A stretch of 41,846 bases of DNA. It comes from Pseudomonas ceruminis (GTDB taxonomy: Bacteria; Pseudomonadota; Gammaproteobacteria; Pseudomonadales; Pseudomonadaceae). Both the position numbers and the translations under genes were made by a program. Positions 15,337-24,523 of the stretch are shown piece after piece. Below the pieces are notes generated by a model that searched no databases, was not told where the DNA came from, and worked only from the letters and a program-made list of their open reading frames with translations. The stretch lies in contig NZ_BQHW01000037.1 in the NCBI RefSeq assembly GCF_021602025.1, positions 1-41,846 of the forward strand, in the 5' to 3' direction. Every line of letters starts with the position of its first letter. Positions within the stretch are counted from its first letter, which is position 1.

Positions 15337-16944
15337 TTACAGGCCGAGGATGTCCCGCGCGACCGCTTCGGCAATGCGAATGCCATCAACACCGGCCGAA
15401 AGAATGCCGCCCGCGTAACCTGCGCCTTCGCCGGCAGGGAACAGCCCCTTGAGGTTCAGGCTCTGGTAATCCGCACCCCGGGTGATGCGCAGCGGCGAGG
15501 ACGTACGTGTCTCAATGCCGGTCAGCACCGCGTCGTGCAGGTTATAACCCTTGATCTGGCGGTCAAATGCCGGCAACGCTTCCCGGATCGCTTCGATGGC
15601 GAAGTCCGGCAGGCTCGGCGCCAGGTCGCCCAAGGTCACCCCCGGTTTGTACGACGGCTCGACGCTACCCAGGGCCGTGGAAGGTTTGCCAGCCACGAAA
15701 TCGCCCACCAGTTGCGCCGGTGCCTGGTAGTTGCTGCCCCCCATCACATAGGCGTGGGTCTCCAGGCGCTCCTGCAATTCGATGCCGGCCAGGGGGCCAC
15801 CCGGGTAGTCACGCTCGGGGTCGATGCCGACAACGATGCCGGAGTTGGCATTGCGCTCGTTCCGTGAATACTGGCTCATGCCGTTGGTGACGACGCGGCC
15901 CGGCTCGCTGGTGGCGGCCACGACAGTTCCGCCGGGGCACATGCAGAAGCTGTACACCGAGCGGCCATTCTTGGCGTGATAGACCAGCTTGTAGTCGGCG
16001 GCGCCCAGTTTCGGATGGCCGGCATACTTGCCCAGGCGCGCCTTGTCGATCAGCGTTTGTGGATGTTCGATACGGAAGCCGATGGAGAAGGGCTTGGCTT
16101 CCATGAACACGCCCTTGGCATGGAGCATGCGGAAAGTGTCGCGTGCGCTGTGGCCCAGGGCCAGGACCACATGCCGCGATTGCAGCTGTTCTCCGCTCTC
16201 GAGCACGACGCCGGTGAGCTGTTCGTTGTCGACCAGCAGGTCGGTGACTTTTTCCTGGAAGCGCACCTCACCGCCCAGGGCGATGATGTCCTGGCGCATC
16301 TGCTCGACCATACCGGTCAGGCGGAAGGTACCGATATGCGGTTTGTTGATGTAGAGGATTTCGTCTGGCGCCCCGGCCTTGACGAATTCTTCCAGCACCT
16401 TGCGCCCATGGTGCTGCGGGTCCTTGATCTGGCTGTACAGCTTGCCGTCCGAGAAGGTGCCTGCGCCGCCTTCACCGAACTGCACGTTGGACTCGGGGTT
16501 GAGCACGCTCTTGCGCCACAGCCCCCAGGTGTCCTTGGTACGCTGGCGCACTTCCTTGCCACGCTCGAGGATGATCGGCTTGAAGCCCATCTGTGCCAGC
16601 AACAGGCCGGCGAAGATGCCACAAGGGCCGAAGCCGACCACGATCGGGCGCTGCTGCAAGTTGGCCGGGGCATGCCCGACGAATTTGTAGCTGACATCGG
16701 GGGCGACGCTGATGTTGCGATCGTCAGCGAACTTGGCGAGCAACTCGGCTTCGTTGCTGGCCTCCAGGTCGATGGTGTAGATGAACAGCAGCTCGCTGTT
16801 CTTCTTGCGCGCATCGTAGCTGCGCTTGAACAGGTTGAAGCTGAGCAGTTGCTCATCGCTGATGCCCAGGCGCTGAACAATGGCCTCGCGCAGCGCTTCG
16901 TCGGGGTGGTCCAGGGGCAGCTTCAGTTCGGTGATTCGTAGCAT
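15337..16944 (-). CDS. FAD-dependent oxidoreductase (NAD(P)/FAD type)
   Basis: A 535-residue flavoprotein. Residues 1-80 are a small leading domain with RKKNSELLFIYTIDLE. The FAD-binding Rossmann motif is VVGFGPCGIFAGLLLAQMG at about residues 94-112, and a dinucleotide site ends the chain in GEGAGYAGGILSAGVDGIRIAEAVAR. The pattern matches a widespread COG2509-type FAD-dependent protein family whose substrate is unknown. I chose the ATG that gives MLRITELKLP; eight residues upstream another ATG is possible but lies in a GC-rich run. Upstream on the minus strand, TATACT at 17004-16999 could be a -10 box. Function beyond redox is unassigned. Confidence 0.85.
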   Translation of the reverse strand: MLRITELKLPLDHPDEALREAIVQRLGISDEQLLSFNLFKRSYDARKKNSELLFIYTIDLEASNEAELLAKFADDRNISVAPDVSYKFVGHAPANLQQRPIVVGFGPCGIFAGLLLAQMGFKPIILERGKEVRQRTKDTWGLWRKSVLNPESNVQFGEGGAGTFSDGKLYSQIKDPQHHGRKVLEEFVKAGAPDEILYINKPHIGTFRLTGMVEQMRQDIIALGGEVRFQEKVTDLLVDNEQLTGVVLESGEQLQSRHVVLALGHSARDTFRMLHAKGVFMEAKPFSIGFRIEHPQTLIDKARLGKYAGHPKLGAADYKLVYHAKNGRSVYSFCMCPGGTVVAATSEPGRVVTNGMSQYSRNERNANSGIVVGIDPERDYPGGPLAGIELQERLETHAYVMGGSNYQAPAQLVGDFVAGKPSTALGSVEPSYKPGVTLGDLAPSLPDFAIEAIREALPAFDRQIKGYNLHDAVLTGIETRTSSPLRITRGADYQSLNLKGLFPAGEGAGYAGGILSAGVDGIRIAEAVARDILGL

Positions 16945-17047
16945 GGCAGGGTCCAGTATCCCGGCCATGGGCGGCCGGCGGCTTTACACAAACCGCCAAG
17001 TATAAGCGTTTCGCCGCCCCGACTGGCAGGATAAAAGTGCCCGACGA

Positions 17048-17722
17048 TCAGTTGTCCCGCGCGCCGCCATAGTAGCCGCAGCCTTGCAGGGTCTGGCCAT
17101 CGATGCGCAGTTCGGCGCGCAAGTGACGCACGGCGCCCGTGGCACCGTCGACACAACGCTGTGGCGCGACCCACAGTTCCACGTGCTCGCCGTTCGCTTC
17201 GCTGGACAGGGTCAGGCCGCCGCCGGGCACTTCCTCTTCGAGGAAGGGCAGTGGCAACGGCTCTTTGCCGACACGGTTGAGCACCATGCCTTTGCCGCTG
17301 GCCTTGATGTCCCACTCCGGCTCATGGCCGCTGGCGCGCAGGGTCAGCTGTTTGAAGTTGGGGTCGTCGCAAGCGCGGGTGGACGGCTCCAGGCGGTACA
17401 GGCGGCGGACCTCGAGCTGGCCATCGTTGTTGGCCTGCTTGCTGCCGGTGAGGCGGCCGCGCACGTCGGCGAAGAGCTTGTCGTTGGCGTTATGGGCCAG
17501 GTTCGCCGCTTCCTGCAGGATACCGGTACCGGCGACGTCGTTGATCACGAAGCGACGAGCCTCGCCGCAGGGCTTGAACAGCAACTGGCCGCCGCCGGCG
17601 CTCAGTTCACCCTGCATGCGCGAGGTACCGATGTTCGGGTCGCTTGGCTGGTCGGCCAGCATTTGGCAGCCGGCGAACAGGGGTAGCAGGGCAGTGAGCA
17701 GCAGGGAAGGGGTGAGGCGCAT
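17048..17722 (-). CDS. COG3650-type periplasmic lipoprotein
   Basis: A 224-residue lipoprotein (lipobox FAGC, Cys19). The region around GHEPEWDIKASGKGMVLNR is characteristic of the COG3650 group, together with a cysteine-bounded C-terminal segment (QRCVDGATGAVRHLRAEL...GCGYYGGARDN). These proteins are periplasmic and of unknown role. Four mature cysteines are spaced as if they form two disulfides. Longer in-frame starts reach into the liv terminator and are rejected; the ATG at 17722 gives the signal sequence. It lies downstream of the liv operon on the same strand but behind its terminator. Confidence 0.75.
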   Translation of the reverse strand: MRLTPSLLLTALLPLFAGCQMLADQPSDPNIGTSRMQGELSAGGGQLLFKPCGEARRFVINDVAGTGILQEAANLAHNANDKLFADVRGRLTGSKQANNDGQLEVRRLYRLEPSTRACDDPNFKQLTLRASGHEPEWDIKASGKGMVLNRVGKEPLPLPFLEEEVPGGGLTLSSEANGEHVELWVAPQRCVDGATGAVRHLRAELRIDGQTLQGCGYYGGARDN

Positions 17723-17824
17723 GGGGCGGGGCTCCGGGATGCTTGCATGAAGTGCAGGCCACGGTACGCATGCCGGGCGGCGATCACAAGAGGGCCGGCA
17801 CCGGCAGTGCGCTTCCCTTGGGCA

Positions 17825-17850
17825 GAAAAAAGGGCCCGAAGGCCCTTTTT
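17825..17850 (-). terminator. Terminator of the liv operon
   Basis: On the minus strand the stem AAAAAGGGCC/GGCCCTTTTT closes over a TTCG loop and ends in a T-run. It starts 4 bases after the livF stop. Confidence 0.85.
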
Positions 17851-17853
17851 CAG

Positions 17854-18555
<702 letters not shown>

Positions 18556-19323
18556 TTACGCTTCCCCCAGGTAGGCTTTGATCACGTCAGGGTTGTCGCG
18601 GATTTCCTCCGGTGTGCCGTGCGCCAGTGGCGTGCCCTGGTTGATCACCACGATATGGTCGGAAATGCTCATCACCAGCTTCATGTCGTGCTCGATCAGC
18701 AGCACGGTGACGTTGTGCGACTCGCGCAGGTAGGCGATCAATGCCTTGAGGTCTTCGGTTTCCTTCGGGTTCAGGCCGGCTGCCGGTTCGTCGAGCATGA
18801 TGATCCGGGGTTGGGTCATCATGCAGCGGGCGATCTCCAGGCGGCGTTGCTGGCCGTAGGCGAGGGTGCCGGCGGTACGGTTGGCGAACTCGGTCAGGTT
18901 GACCTTTTCCAGCCAGTACTGCGCGCGCTCCATGGCCTCCTTCTCGCTGCGGCGAAAGCTCGGGGTCTTGAACAGGCCGGCGAAGAAGTTGGTGTTGAGG
19001 TGGCGGTGCTGTGCGATCAGCAGATTTTCCAGCGCGGTCATTTCCTTGAACAGGCGCACGTTCTGGAAGGTCCGCACCACACCCTTGCGGGCGATCTGGT
19101 GGCCGGCCAGGCCCTGGATCGGCTGGCCATCGAGCAGAATGGTGCCGCCGCTTGGCCTGTAGAAGCCGGTCAGGCAGTTGAACACGGTGGTCTTGCCAGC
19201 GCCGTTGGGGCCGATCAGCGCCACCACCTGTTTTTCCTTGACGGTCAGGGCCACGCCGTTGACCGCCAACAAGCCGCCGAAGCGCATGCTCAGGCCGCTG
19301 ACTTGCAGAATTTCGCGGCTCAT
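18556..19323 (-). CDS. livG: Branched-chain amino acid ABC transporter, ATP-binding protein LivG
   Basis: A 255-residue ATPase subunit (BraF). Walker [19 protein letters not shown] and the [23 protein letters not shown] segment are LivG hallmarks. The signature is [15 protein letters not shown], Walker B is [13 protein letters not shown], and the switch His is in [11 protein letters not shown]. It drives transport with LivF. The start overlaps the livM stop by 4 bases. Expected length and order. Confidence 0.95.
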   Translation of the reverse strand: MSREILQVSGLSMRFGGLLAVNGVALTVKEKQVVALIGPNGAGKTTVFNCLTGFYRPSGGTILLDGQPIQGLAGHQIARKGVVRTFQNVRLFKEMTALENLLIAQHRHLNTNFFAGLFKTPSFRRSEKEAMERAQYWLEKVNLTEFANRTAGTLAYGQQRRLEIARCMMTQPRIIMLDEPAAGLNPKETEDLKALIAYLRESHNVTVLLIEHDMKLVMSISDHIVVINQGTPLAHGTPEEIRDNPDVIKAYLGEA

Positions 19324-20576
19324 CGACGCAGCTCCATGTGTGGACGTTGCATAGGCAGCAGCCCCTGCGGACGCCAGATCATCATCAACACCATCAGCGC
19401 ACCGAACATCAGCATTCGGTACTCGCTGAACTCACGCATCAGTTCCGGCAGCAGGATCATCACGATGGCCGCGAGAATCACGCCCAGTTGTGAGCCCATG
19501 CCGCCGAGCACAACGATGGCGAGGATGATCGCCGATTCGATGAACGTGAACGACTCCGGCGTTACCAGGCCTTGGCGCGCGGCGAAGAAGCTGCCGGCGA
19601 AACCGGCGAAGCAGGCGCCGAGGGTGAAGGCCGAGAGCTTGATCACAGTGGGGTTCAGGCCCAATGCACGGCAGGCAATCTCGTCTTCGCGCAAGGCTTC
19701 CCAGGCACGGCCAATCGGCATGCGCAGCAGGCGATTGATGACGAACAGCGCCAGCAAGGCCAACAGCAGGGCGACCAGGTAGAGGAAGATGACCTTGTTG
19801 ATCGAGTTGTATTCCAGCCCGAAGAACTCATGGAAGGTCTGCATCCCCTCGGCGGCGCGGCGCTCGAAGGTCAGGCCGAAGAACTCCGGCTTGGGGATGT
19901 TGCTGATGCCGTTGGGGCCGCCGGTCCAGTCGGTAAGGTTACGCAGGAACAGGCGGATGATCTCGCCAAAACCCAGGGTCACGATCGCCAGGTAGTCGCC
20001 CCGCAGGCGCAGCACCGGGAAGCCGAGCAGAAAGCCGAAGGTGGCGGCCATCAGGCCGGCAATCGGCAGGCAGACCCAGAAGCTCCAGCCTAGGTAATGG
20101 GACAGCATCGCATAGCTGTAGGCGCCGACGGCATAGAAACCGACATAACCCAGGTCGAGCAGGCCCGCCAGGCCGACCACGATGTTCAGGCCCAGGCCCA
20201 GCAACACGTAGATCAGAATCAGCGTGGCGATGTCCACCGCACCGCGCGAGCCGAAGAACGGCCAGACCAGTGCTACCAGGATCAGCCCGATGATGATCCA
20301 GCGTTGTGTACGGGGCAGGGTCAGGTAATTGCTCACCGCCGGCGGGATCAGCTTGCGATCCGAGCGGCGGCCCATCACCGAGCTCCACTGTTTGTCGAAC
20401 AACACGCGCAGGAACATCAGCACCGAGCACACGGCGATGACGCTGATGGTGAACGAGCCCTGGCTGTGGACCGACAGGCTGATGCCGTCGATGCTCAGCT
20501 TCAGGCCCAGTACCGGGAAGGCCACGGCCCACACCAGCAAGGCGCTGAAAAACGCCTGTTTGAGATTTCTGTTCAT
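19320..20576 (-). CDS. livM: Branched-chain amino acid ABC transporter permease LivM
   Basis: A 418-residue inner-membrane permease (BraE) with about ten transmembrane segments. It begins with the LivM-specific extra N-terminal helices, then the conserved [25 protein letters not shown] core. The cytoplasmic EAA-like loop is [29 protein letters not shown], which contacts the ATPases. It forms the pore with LivH. Its start overlaps the livH stop by 4 bases. Length fits the family. Confidence 0.95.
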   Translation of the reverse strand: MNRNLKQAFFSALLVWAVAFPVLGLKLSIDGISLSVHSQGSFTISVIAVCSVLMFLRVLFDKQWSSVMGRRSDRKLIPPAVSNYLTLPRTQRWIIIGLILVALVWPFFGSRGAVDIATLILIYVLLGLGLNIVVGLAGLLDLGYVGFYAVGAYSYAMLSHYLGWSFWVCLPIAGLMAATFGFLLGFPVLRLRGDYLAIVTLGFGEIIRLFLRNLTDWTGGPNGISNIPKPEFFGLTFERRAAEGMQTFHEFFGLEYNSINKVIFLYLVALLLALLALFVINRLLRMPIGRAWEALREDEIACRALGLNPTVIKLSAFTLGACFAGFAGSFFAARQGLVTPESFTFIESAIILAIVVLGGMGSQLGVILAAIVMILLPELMREFSEYRMLMFGALMVLMMIWRPQGLLPMQRPHMELRR

Positions 20577-21496
20577 ACTTTTTCAACCTCCGGGCGGCCC
20601 AGAATGCCGGTCGGCCGGAATAGCAGGACAAGAACCAACAGACCGAACGCCACCACGTCCTTGTACTGGTCACCGAAGATGTCGGCGCCAAAGGCTTCGG
20701 CCACGCCCAGCACCAGCCCGCCGAGCATCGCGCCCGGGATGCTGCCGATGCCGCCCAGCACGGCTGCGGTGAATGCCTTGAGGCCCACCAGGAAACCGGC
20801 GTTGGGGTTGATCACCCCGTACTGCATGCTCAGCAGTACGGCCGCCACCGCCGCCAGTGCGGCGCCGATGACGAAGGTCAGGGCGATGATGTTGTTGGTG
20901 TTGATGCCCAGCAGGTTGGCCATCTTGATGTCCTCGGCGCAGGCGCGGCAGGCGCGGCCCAGGCGGGAACGGGAGATGAACAGGGTGAGCAGGGTCATGG
21001 CCACCAGGGTGACCACGAACACCAGGATCTGCATGTAGGAAATCAGGACCTCTTCAGCACCACCCGGGCCGAAGGAGAAGCTCCCAGGGATCAGGTTGGG
21101 GATGGATTTGTCCTTGGAGTCCTGTGCCAGCAAGACAGTGTTCTGCAGGAAAATCGACATGCCGATGGCGGAAATCAGCGGGATCAGACGGTTACTGTTA
21201 CGCAGGGGGCGGTAAGCGACCCGTTCGATACTGTAGCCATAGGCACTGGTGACGAAGATCGTCGCGACGAAGGCGACCGTCATCAGGATCGGCAGCGAAT
21301 GGATACCCATCATGGCCAGGCCCGCCAGGGCGATGAAGGCCACGTAGGAACCGATCATGTACACCTCGCCGTGGGCGAAGTTGATCATGCCAATGATGCC
21401 GTACACCATCGTGTAGCCGATGGCGATCAAGGCATAGGTGCTGCCGATGGTCAATCCATTAACCAGTTGTTGGAAGAAATGGTAGATCTCAGGCAT
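20573..21496 (-). CDS. livH: Branched-chain amino acid ABC transporter permease LivH
   Basis: A 307-residue permease (BraD) with about eight membrane segments. The N-terminus [37 protein letters not shown] is the LivH hallmark, and the ATPase-contact loop is [30 protein letters not shown] chose the ATG at 21496, which gives the family-length start MPEIYHFFQ; the frame is open for a further 45 codons upstream, but those run through the intercistronic leader. AGGAGCGC precedes this ATG. It is separated from livK by a hairpin. Confidence 0.93.
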   Translation of the reverse strand: MPEIYHFFQQLVNGLTIGSTYALIAIGYTMVYGIIGMINFAHGEVYMIGSYVAFIALAGLAMMGIHSLPILMTVAFVATIFVTSAYGYSIERVAYRPLRNSNRLIPLISAIGMSIFLQNTVLLAQDSKDKSIPNLIPGSFSFGPGGAEEVLISYMQILVFVVTLVAMTLLTLFISRSRLGRACRACAEDIKMANLLGINTNNIIALTFVIGAALAAVAAVLLSMQYGVINPNAGFLVGLKAFTAAVLGGIGSIPGAMLGGLVLGVAEAFGADIFGDQYKDVVAFGLLVLVLLFRPTGILGRPEVEKV

Positions 21497-21622
21497 TACA
21501 GCGCTCCTAAAAACCTGATGTGCATTTCGCTGGCGGGGGTAGGCCAGGAAACCGCGAGTGACGGTTTTAAGATTTTCAGGTGAACCGGCCCCCGGATCGC
21601 GGGAATCAGGTCCATGAACCTC

Positions 21623-21656
21623 GTAAAACAAAGCCCACTGCTCGCACAGTGGGCTT
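21623..21656 (-). terminator. Intercistronic terminator/attenuator between livK and livH
   Basis: On the minus strand AAGCCCACTG and CAGTGGGCTT pair over a 6-nt loop and are followed by TGTTTT, 27 bases after livK. It lies inside the operon, so it probably lets binding protein be made in excess over the membrane parts. Confidence 0.8.
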
Positions 21657-21682
21657 CTACGGTCAGCTATTTAGTCACGCAG

Positions 21683-22798
21683 TTACTGAGGGGAGACTTC
21701 AGTCTTCGGTTTGCCGAAGTGCCATTCGTAGACAACGAACTTAAAGTCTTTCAGGTCGCCCTTCTCGTCGTACGACAGCTCGCCGGTCGGGGTCTTGAAG
21801 GTGCCGGCGTGGATGGCTTCGGCGACTTTGGTAGGGTCTTCGGACTTGGCTGCCTTGATACCTTGGGCGATCAGCTCGACAGCCGAGTAGGCCGGGAATA
21901 CGAACGGACCGCTTGGGTCTTTGCCGTCAGCCTTGATGGCGTCGACGATGGCCTTGTTCTCCGGGTCAGCGTCGAACGACTTCGGCAGGGTAACCAGCAG
22001 GCCTTCGGAAGCGCCTTGGGCGATCTGCGAAATGGAGTCGTTACCCACGCCTTCTGGGCCCATGAACTTGGCCTTCAGGCCCTTTTCCTGAGCCTGGCGC
22101 AGGATCAGGCCGAGCTCTGGGTGGTAGCCACCGTAGTAGACGAAGTCGACGTTGTTCTGCTTGAGCTTCTGGATGATCGAGGAGAAGTCCTTGTCACCCG
22201 CGTTCAGGCCTTCGAAGACGGCGACCTTGGTGCCTTTTTTCTCCAGGGTCTGCTTGACCGCAGTGGCAATGCCTTCACCGTACTGCTGCTTGTCGTGCAA
22301 TACCGCGACGACCTTTGGCTTGACGTGATCGGCGATGTAGTTGCCGGCAGCCGGGCCCTGGGCGCTGTCCAGGCCAATGGTGCGGAAGATCAGCTTGTAG
22401 CCACGCGCGGTGATTTCCGGGCTGGTGGCGGCGGGGGTGATCATGATCACGCCTTCGTCTTCGTAGATATCCGAAGCAGGCTGGGTGGAGCTGGAGCACA
22501 GGTGGCCGATGACGTACTTCACGCCGTCGTTCACCACCTTGTTGGCGACCGCCACGGCCTGTTTAGGGTCGCACGCGTCGTCGTATTCCTTGGCTTCAAG
22601 CATTTTGCCATCGACGCCGCCCTTGGCGTTGATGTCCTTGATGGCCTGTTTGGCGCCGATGAACTGCATGTCGCCGTACTGGGTCACAGGGCCCGTTTTA
22701 GGACCGGCGATGCCGATCTTGATGGTATCGGCGGCAAACGAATGGCTGGCTACCCCGGCCAGAACCATTGCGGCGAACAGCTTGGAAATCTTGATCAT
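21683..22798 (-). CDS. livK: Branched-chain amino acid ABC transporter substrate-binding protein LivK
   Basis: A 371-residue periplasmic binding protein (BraC) for leucine, isoleucine and valine, and often alanine and threonine. The signal peptide is about 22 residues (cut near SHSFA). The mature chain opens DTIKIGIAGPKTGPVTQYGD. It has the conserved disulfide pair in DDACDPKQA and GHLCSSS, and the ligand-loop motif SSSTQPAS. It is the first gene of the operon and is separated from livH by a hairpin. GGAGC lies before the ATG. Confidence 0.95.
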   Translation of the reverse strand: MIKISKLFAAMVLAGVASHSFAADTIKIGIAGPKTGPVTQYGDMQFIGAKQAIKDINAKGGVDGKMLEAKEYDDACDPKQAVAVANKVVNDGVKYVIGHLCSSSTQPASDIYEDEGVIMITPAATSPEITARGYKLIFRTIGLDSAQGPAAGNYIADHVKPKVVAVLHDKQQYGEGIATAVKQTLEKKGTKVAVFEGLNAGDKDFSSIIQKLKQNNVDFVYYGGYHPELGLILRQAQEKGLKAKFMGPEGVGNDSISQIAQGASEGLLVTLPKSFDADPENKAIVDAIKADGKDPSGPFVFPAYSAVELIAQGIKAAKSEDPTKVAEAIHAGTFKTPTGELSYDEKGDLKDFKFVVYEWHFGKPKTEVSPQ

Positions 22799-22869
22799 AG
22801 TGCTCCACTCATTCTGTTGTAATTCTTATAGACCTGGCGGCCAGGGCTACAGACCGGGCGGGATTTGCG

Positions 22870-22886
22870 GTATGGCCACGCCATAC
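22870..22886 (-). repeat. Perfect 7-bp hairpin in the livK 5' region
   Basis: GTATGGC and GCCATAC pair over a 3-nt loop about 72 bases before the livK ATG. It may be a leader RNA stem or part of an operator. Confidence 0.5.
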
Positions 22887-22920
22887 TGCATGCCCACCTT
22901 CCCCCGGAACATGTCCCGGA

Positions 22921-22936
22921 ACTGTACCGGTACAGT
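22921..22936. promoter_or_regulatory. 16-bp perfect palindrome, candidate operator
   Basis: ACTGTACCGGTACAGT is a perfect palindrome about 123 bases before livK and 223 bases before the DUF2288 gene. Next to it AGCGCT repeats at 22941 and 22952. The 360 bases between 22799 and 23158 hold no gene; they hold this palindrome and the 22870 hairpin. I do not recognise the regulator. Confidence 0.5.
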
Positions 22937-23158
22937 GTAGAGCGCTGTTCGAGCGCTTGAAAAGCGGGCGAAAAGCGCCTATTTCAGGGGTTGTCGCATG
23001 ATCGACACAAAGATACAGAAAAGCGCCATCAATTAGCCTGTATCTGCGGCCCCACCCCACACGTTCTGGGCCAATCGACCAAATTACATATTTGAAACCG
23101 GGTTTTTCTGCAAAAATGCCGGCCATTTTCATTGGCCGATTTATGCGGGTAAAAACCC

Positions 23159-23464
23159 ATGACTGATCAAACAAGCACCCTCTATGCCAAATTGCTCGGC
23201 GAGACGGCAATTATCGAGTGGAAGGCGTTGGAGCGCTTCTGGGCCAAGGGTGACCTGATTTGGGTCGATCCAGCCCTCGACCTGATCGCCGTAGCCGAGG
23301 CAATGGCCGAGAATCGCAGTGAAATCTTCGCCAAGTGGCGCAGTGATGGCACTGTTGGACCGGTCACTGCCGAGCAAGCGTTAGACCTGCAAAGCCGCGA
23401 TCCAGAGATCTGGGCGGTGGTGGTTTCGCCGTTTATCGTGATTCAAAGTAGAAGCGCGCAGTAA
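23159..23464 (+). CDS. DUF2288 family protein
   Basis: A 101-residue soluble protein matching the DUF2288 family of small Proteobacterial proteins of unknown function. The opening LYAKLLGETAIIEWKALERFWAKGDLIWVDPALDLIAVAEAMAEN and the closing EIWAVVVSPFIVIQ are typical. No signal peptide or membrane helix. It stands alone in the plus direction, divergent from livK. The ribosome binding site is weak. The 170 bases after it hold nothing I can name. Confidence 0.85.
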   Translation: MTDQTSTLYAKLLGETAIIEWKALERFWAKGDLIWVDPALDLIAVAEAMAENRSEIFAKWRSDGTVGPVTAEQALDLQSRDPEIWAVVVSPFIVIQSRSAQ

Positions 23465-23635
23465 GCTTGCGCTGTTCTGGTGCGTAAAAATGCACAGTTG
23501 TCTCGTTTTGGTGCTTGAAGGCGTTCACGCACAGTGGCGTCGGGTAACAATTTGGCGTGGCGGTAACAGTTTACGGAATGCGTAATGGGGGCTGCCCTGC
23601 AGCCCAGATAAATATCGATTTGTCTGGAGTGGTTG

Positions 23636-24523
23636 ATGAGCTCAGAACTACCTTCGCTTGGATTCGCCGGCATCGGCCTGATGGGCTTGCCGATGTGCCG
23701 CCGCCTGATGGCGGCGGGTTACCCACTGACCGTGTGGAACCGCAGCCCGGAAAAGTGTGCCGAGCTGGTCGCTGCTGGCGCGCGGCTGGCCGCGAGCCCT
23801 GCTCAGTTGTGCCAAGGCAGTGACATGGTGCTGTTATGCCTGGCGGATACGTCAGTGGTTCGCGAGGTGGTGTTCGGTGAGCAGGGTATCGCCCAGGGTG
23901 GGCACAGCGGGCAACTGTTGATCGACCTCTCCAGCCTGGAACCCACCGCGACCAGGGAAATGGCGGCTGAGCTGGCGGCGCTGTGTGGCATGGCCTGGCT
24001 GGATGCTCCGGTGTCCGGCGGTACGCCAGGAGCTGAGGCCGGTACCCTGGCGATCATGGTCGGCGGCGAGGCTGTGGACCTTCAGCGCGCGCGCCCTGTG
24101 TTGCTGACCCTCGGCCAGCGGGTGACGCACATGGGCGGCGTGGGGGCAGGGCAGGTGACCAAGGCTTGCAACCAGATGATCGTGGCGTGCAATGCCTTGG
24201 TCATTGCCGAAGTGGTGGCCCTGGCCGAGCAGTCTGGGGTCGATGCCACATTGCTCGCCGAAGCCTTGGCCGGCGGGTTTGCCGACTCGAAACCGTTGCA
24301 GATCCTGGCGCCGCAGATGGCCGTAAGCCGCTTCGAGCCGATCAAGTGGCATGTGCGCACGTTGCTCAAGGACCTGGACGGTGCGGTGAAATTCTCCCGC
24401 GAGCAGGGTTCGGCGACCCCGCTCAGTGGTCTCGCCGCACAATTGATGCGTCTGCACGGTAGCCAGGGCTATCTGCAAAAAGATCCGGCGACCCTGGTAA
24501 CGCTGTATCGCAACAAGCGCTAA
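23636..24523 (+). CDS. NAD(P)-dependent 3-hydroxyisobutyrate-dehydrogenase-family oxidoreductase
   Basis: A 295-residue beta-hydroxyacid dehydrogenase. The nucleotide site is GFAGIGLMGLPM (9-20), the substrate loop is DAPVSGGTPGAEAGTL (123-138), and the catalytic Lys is in GAGQVTKACNQ (Lys176). Substrates in this family include 3-hydroxyisobutyrate, tartronate semialdehyde and gamma-hydroxybutyrate; sequence alone does not decide. The nearby liv operon would supply valine, but the two are not co-transcribed. I chose the ATG with GGAG 9 bases upstream. Its last 101 bases overlap, on the other strand, the tail of the c-di-GMP gene. Confidence 0.88.
   Translation: MSSELPSLGFAGIGLMGLPMCRRLMAAGYPLTVWNRSPEKCAELVAAGARLAASPAQLCQGSDMVLLCLADTSVVREVVFGEQGIAQGGHSGQLLIDLSSLEPTATREMAAELAALCGMAWLDAPVSGGTPGAEAGTLAIMVGGEAVDLQRARPVLLTLGQRVTHMGGVGAGQVTKACNQMIVACNALVIAEVVALAEQSGVDATLLAEALAGGFADSKPLQILAPQMAVSRFEPIKWHVRTLLKDLDGAVKFSREQGSATPLSGLAAQLMRLHGSQGYLQKDPATLVTLYRNKR

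Noticed and set aside
20573-21631. A longer LivH starting at 21631
   Set aside because: The extra 45 residues cover the intercistronic leader and have no similarity to LivH; the ATG at 21496 has a ribosome binding site and gives the usual length.
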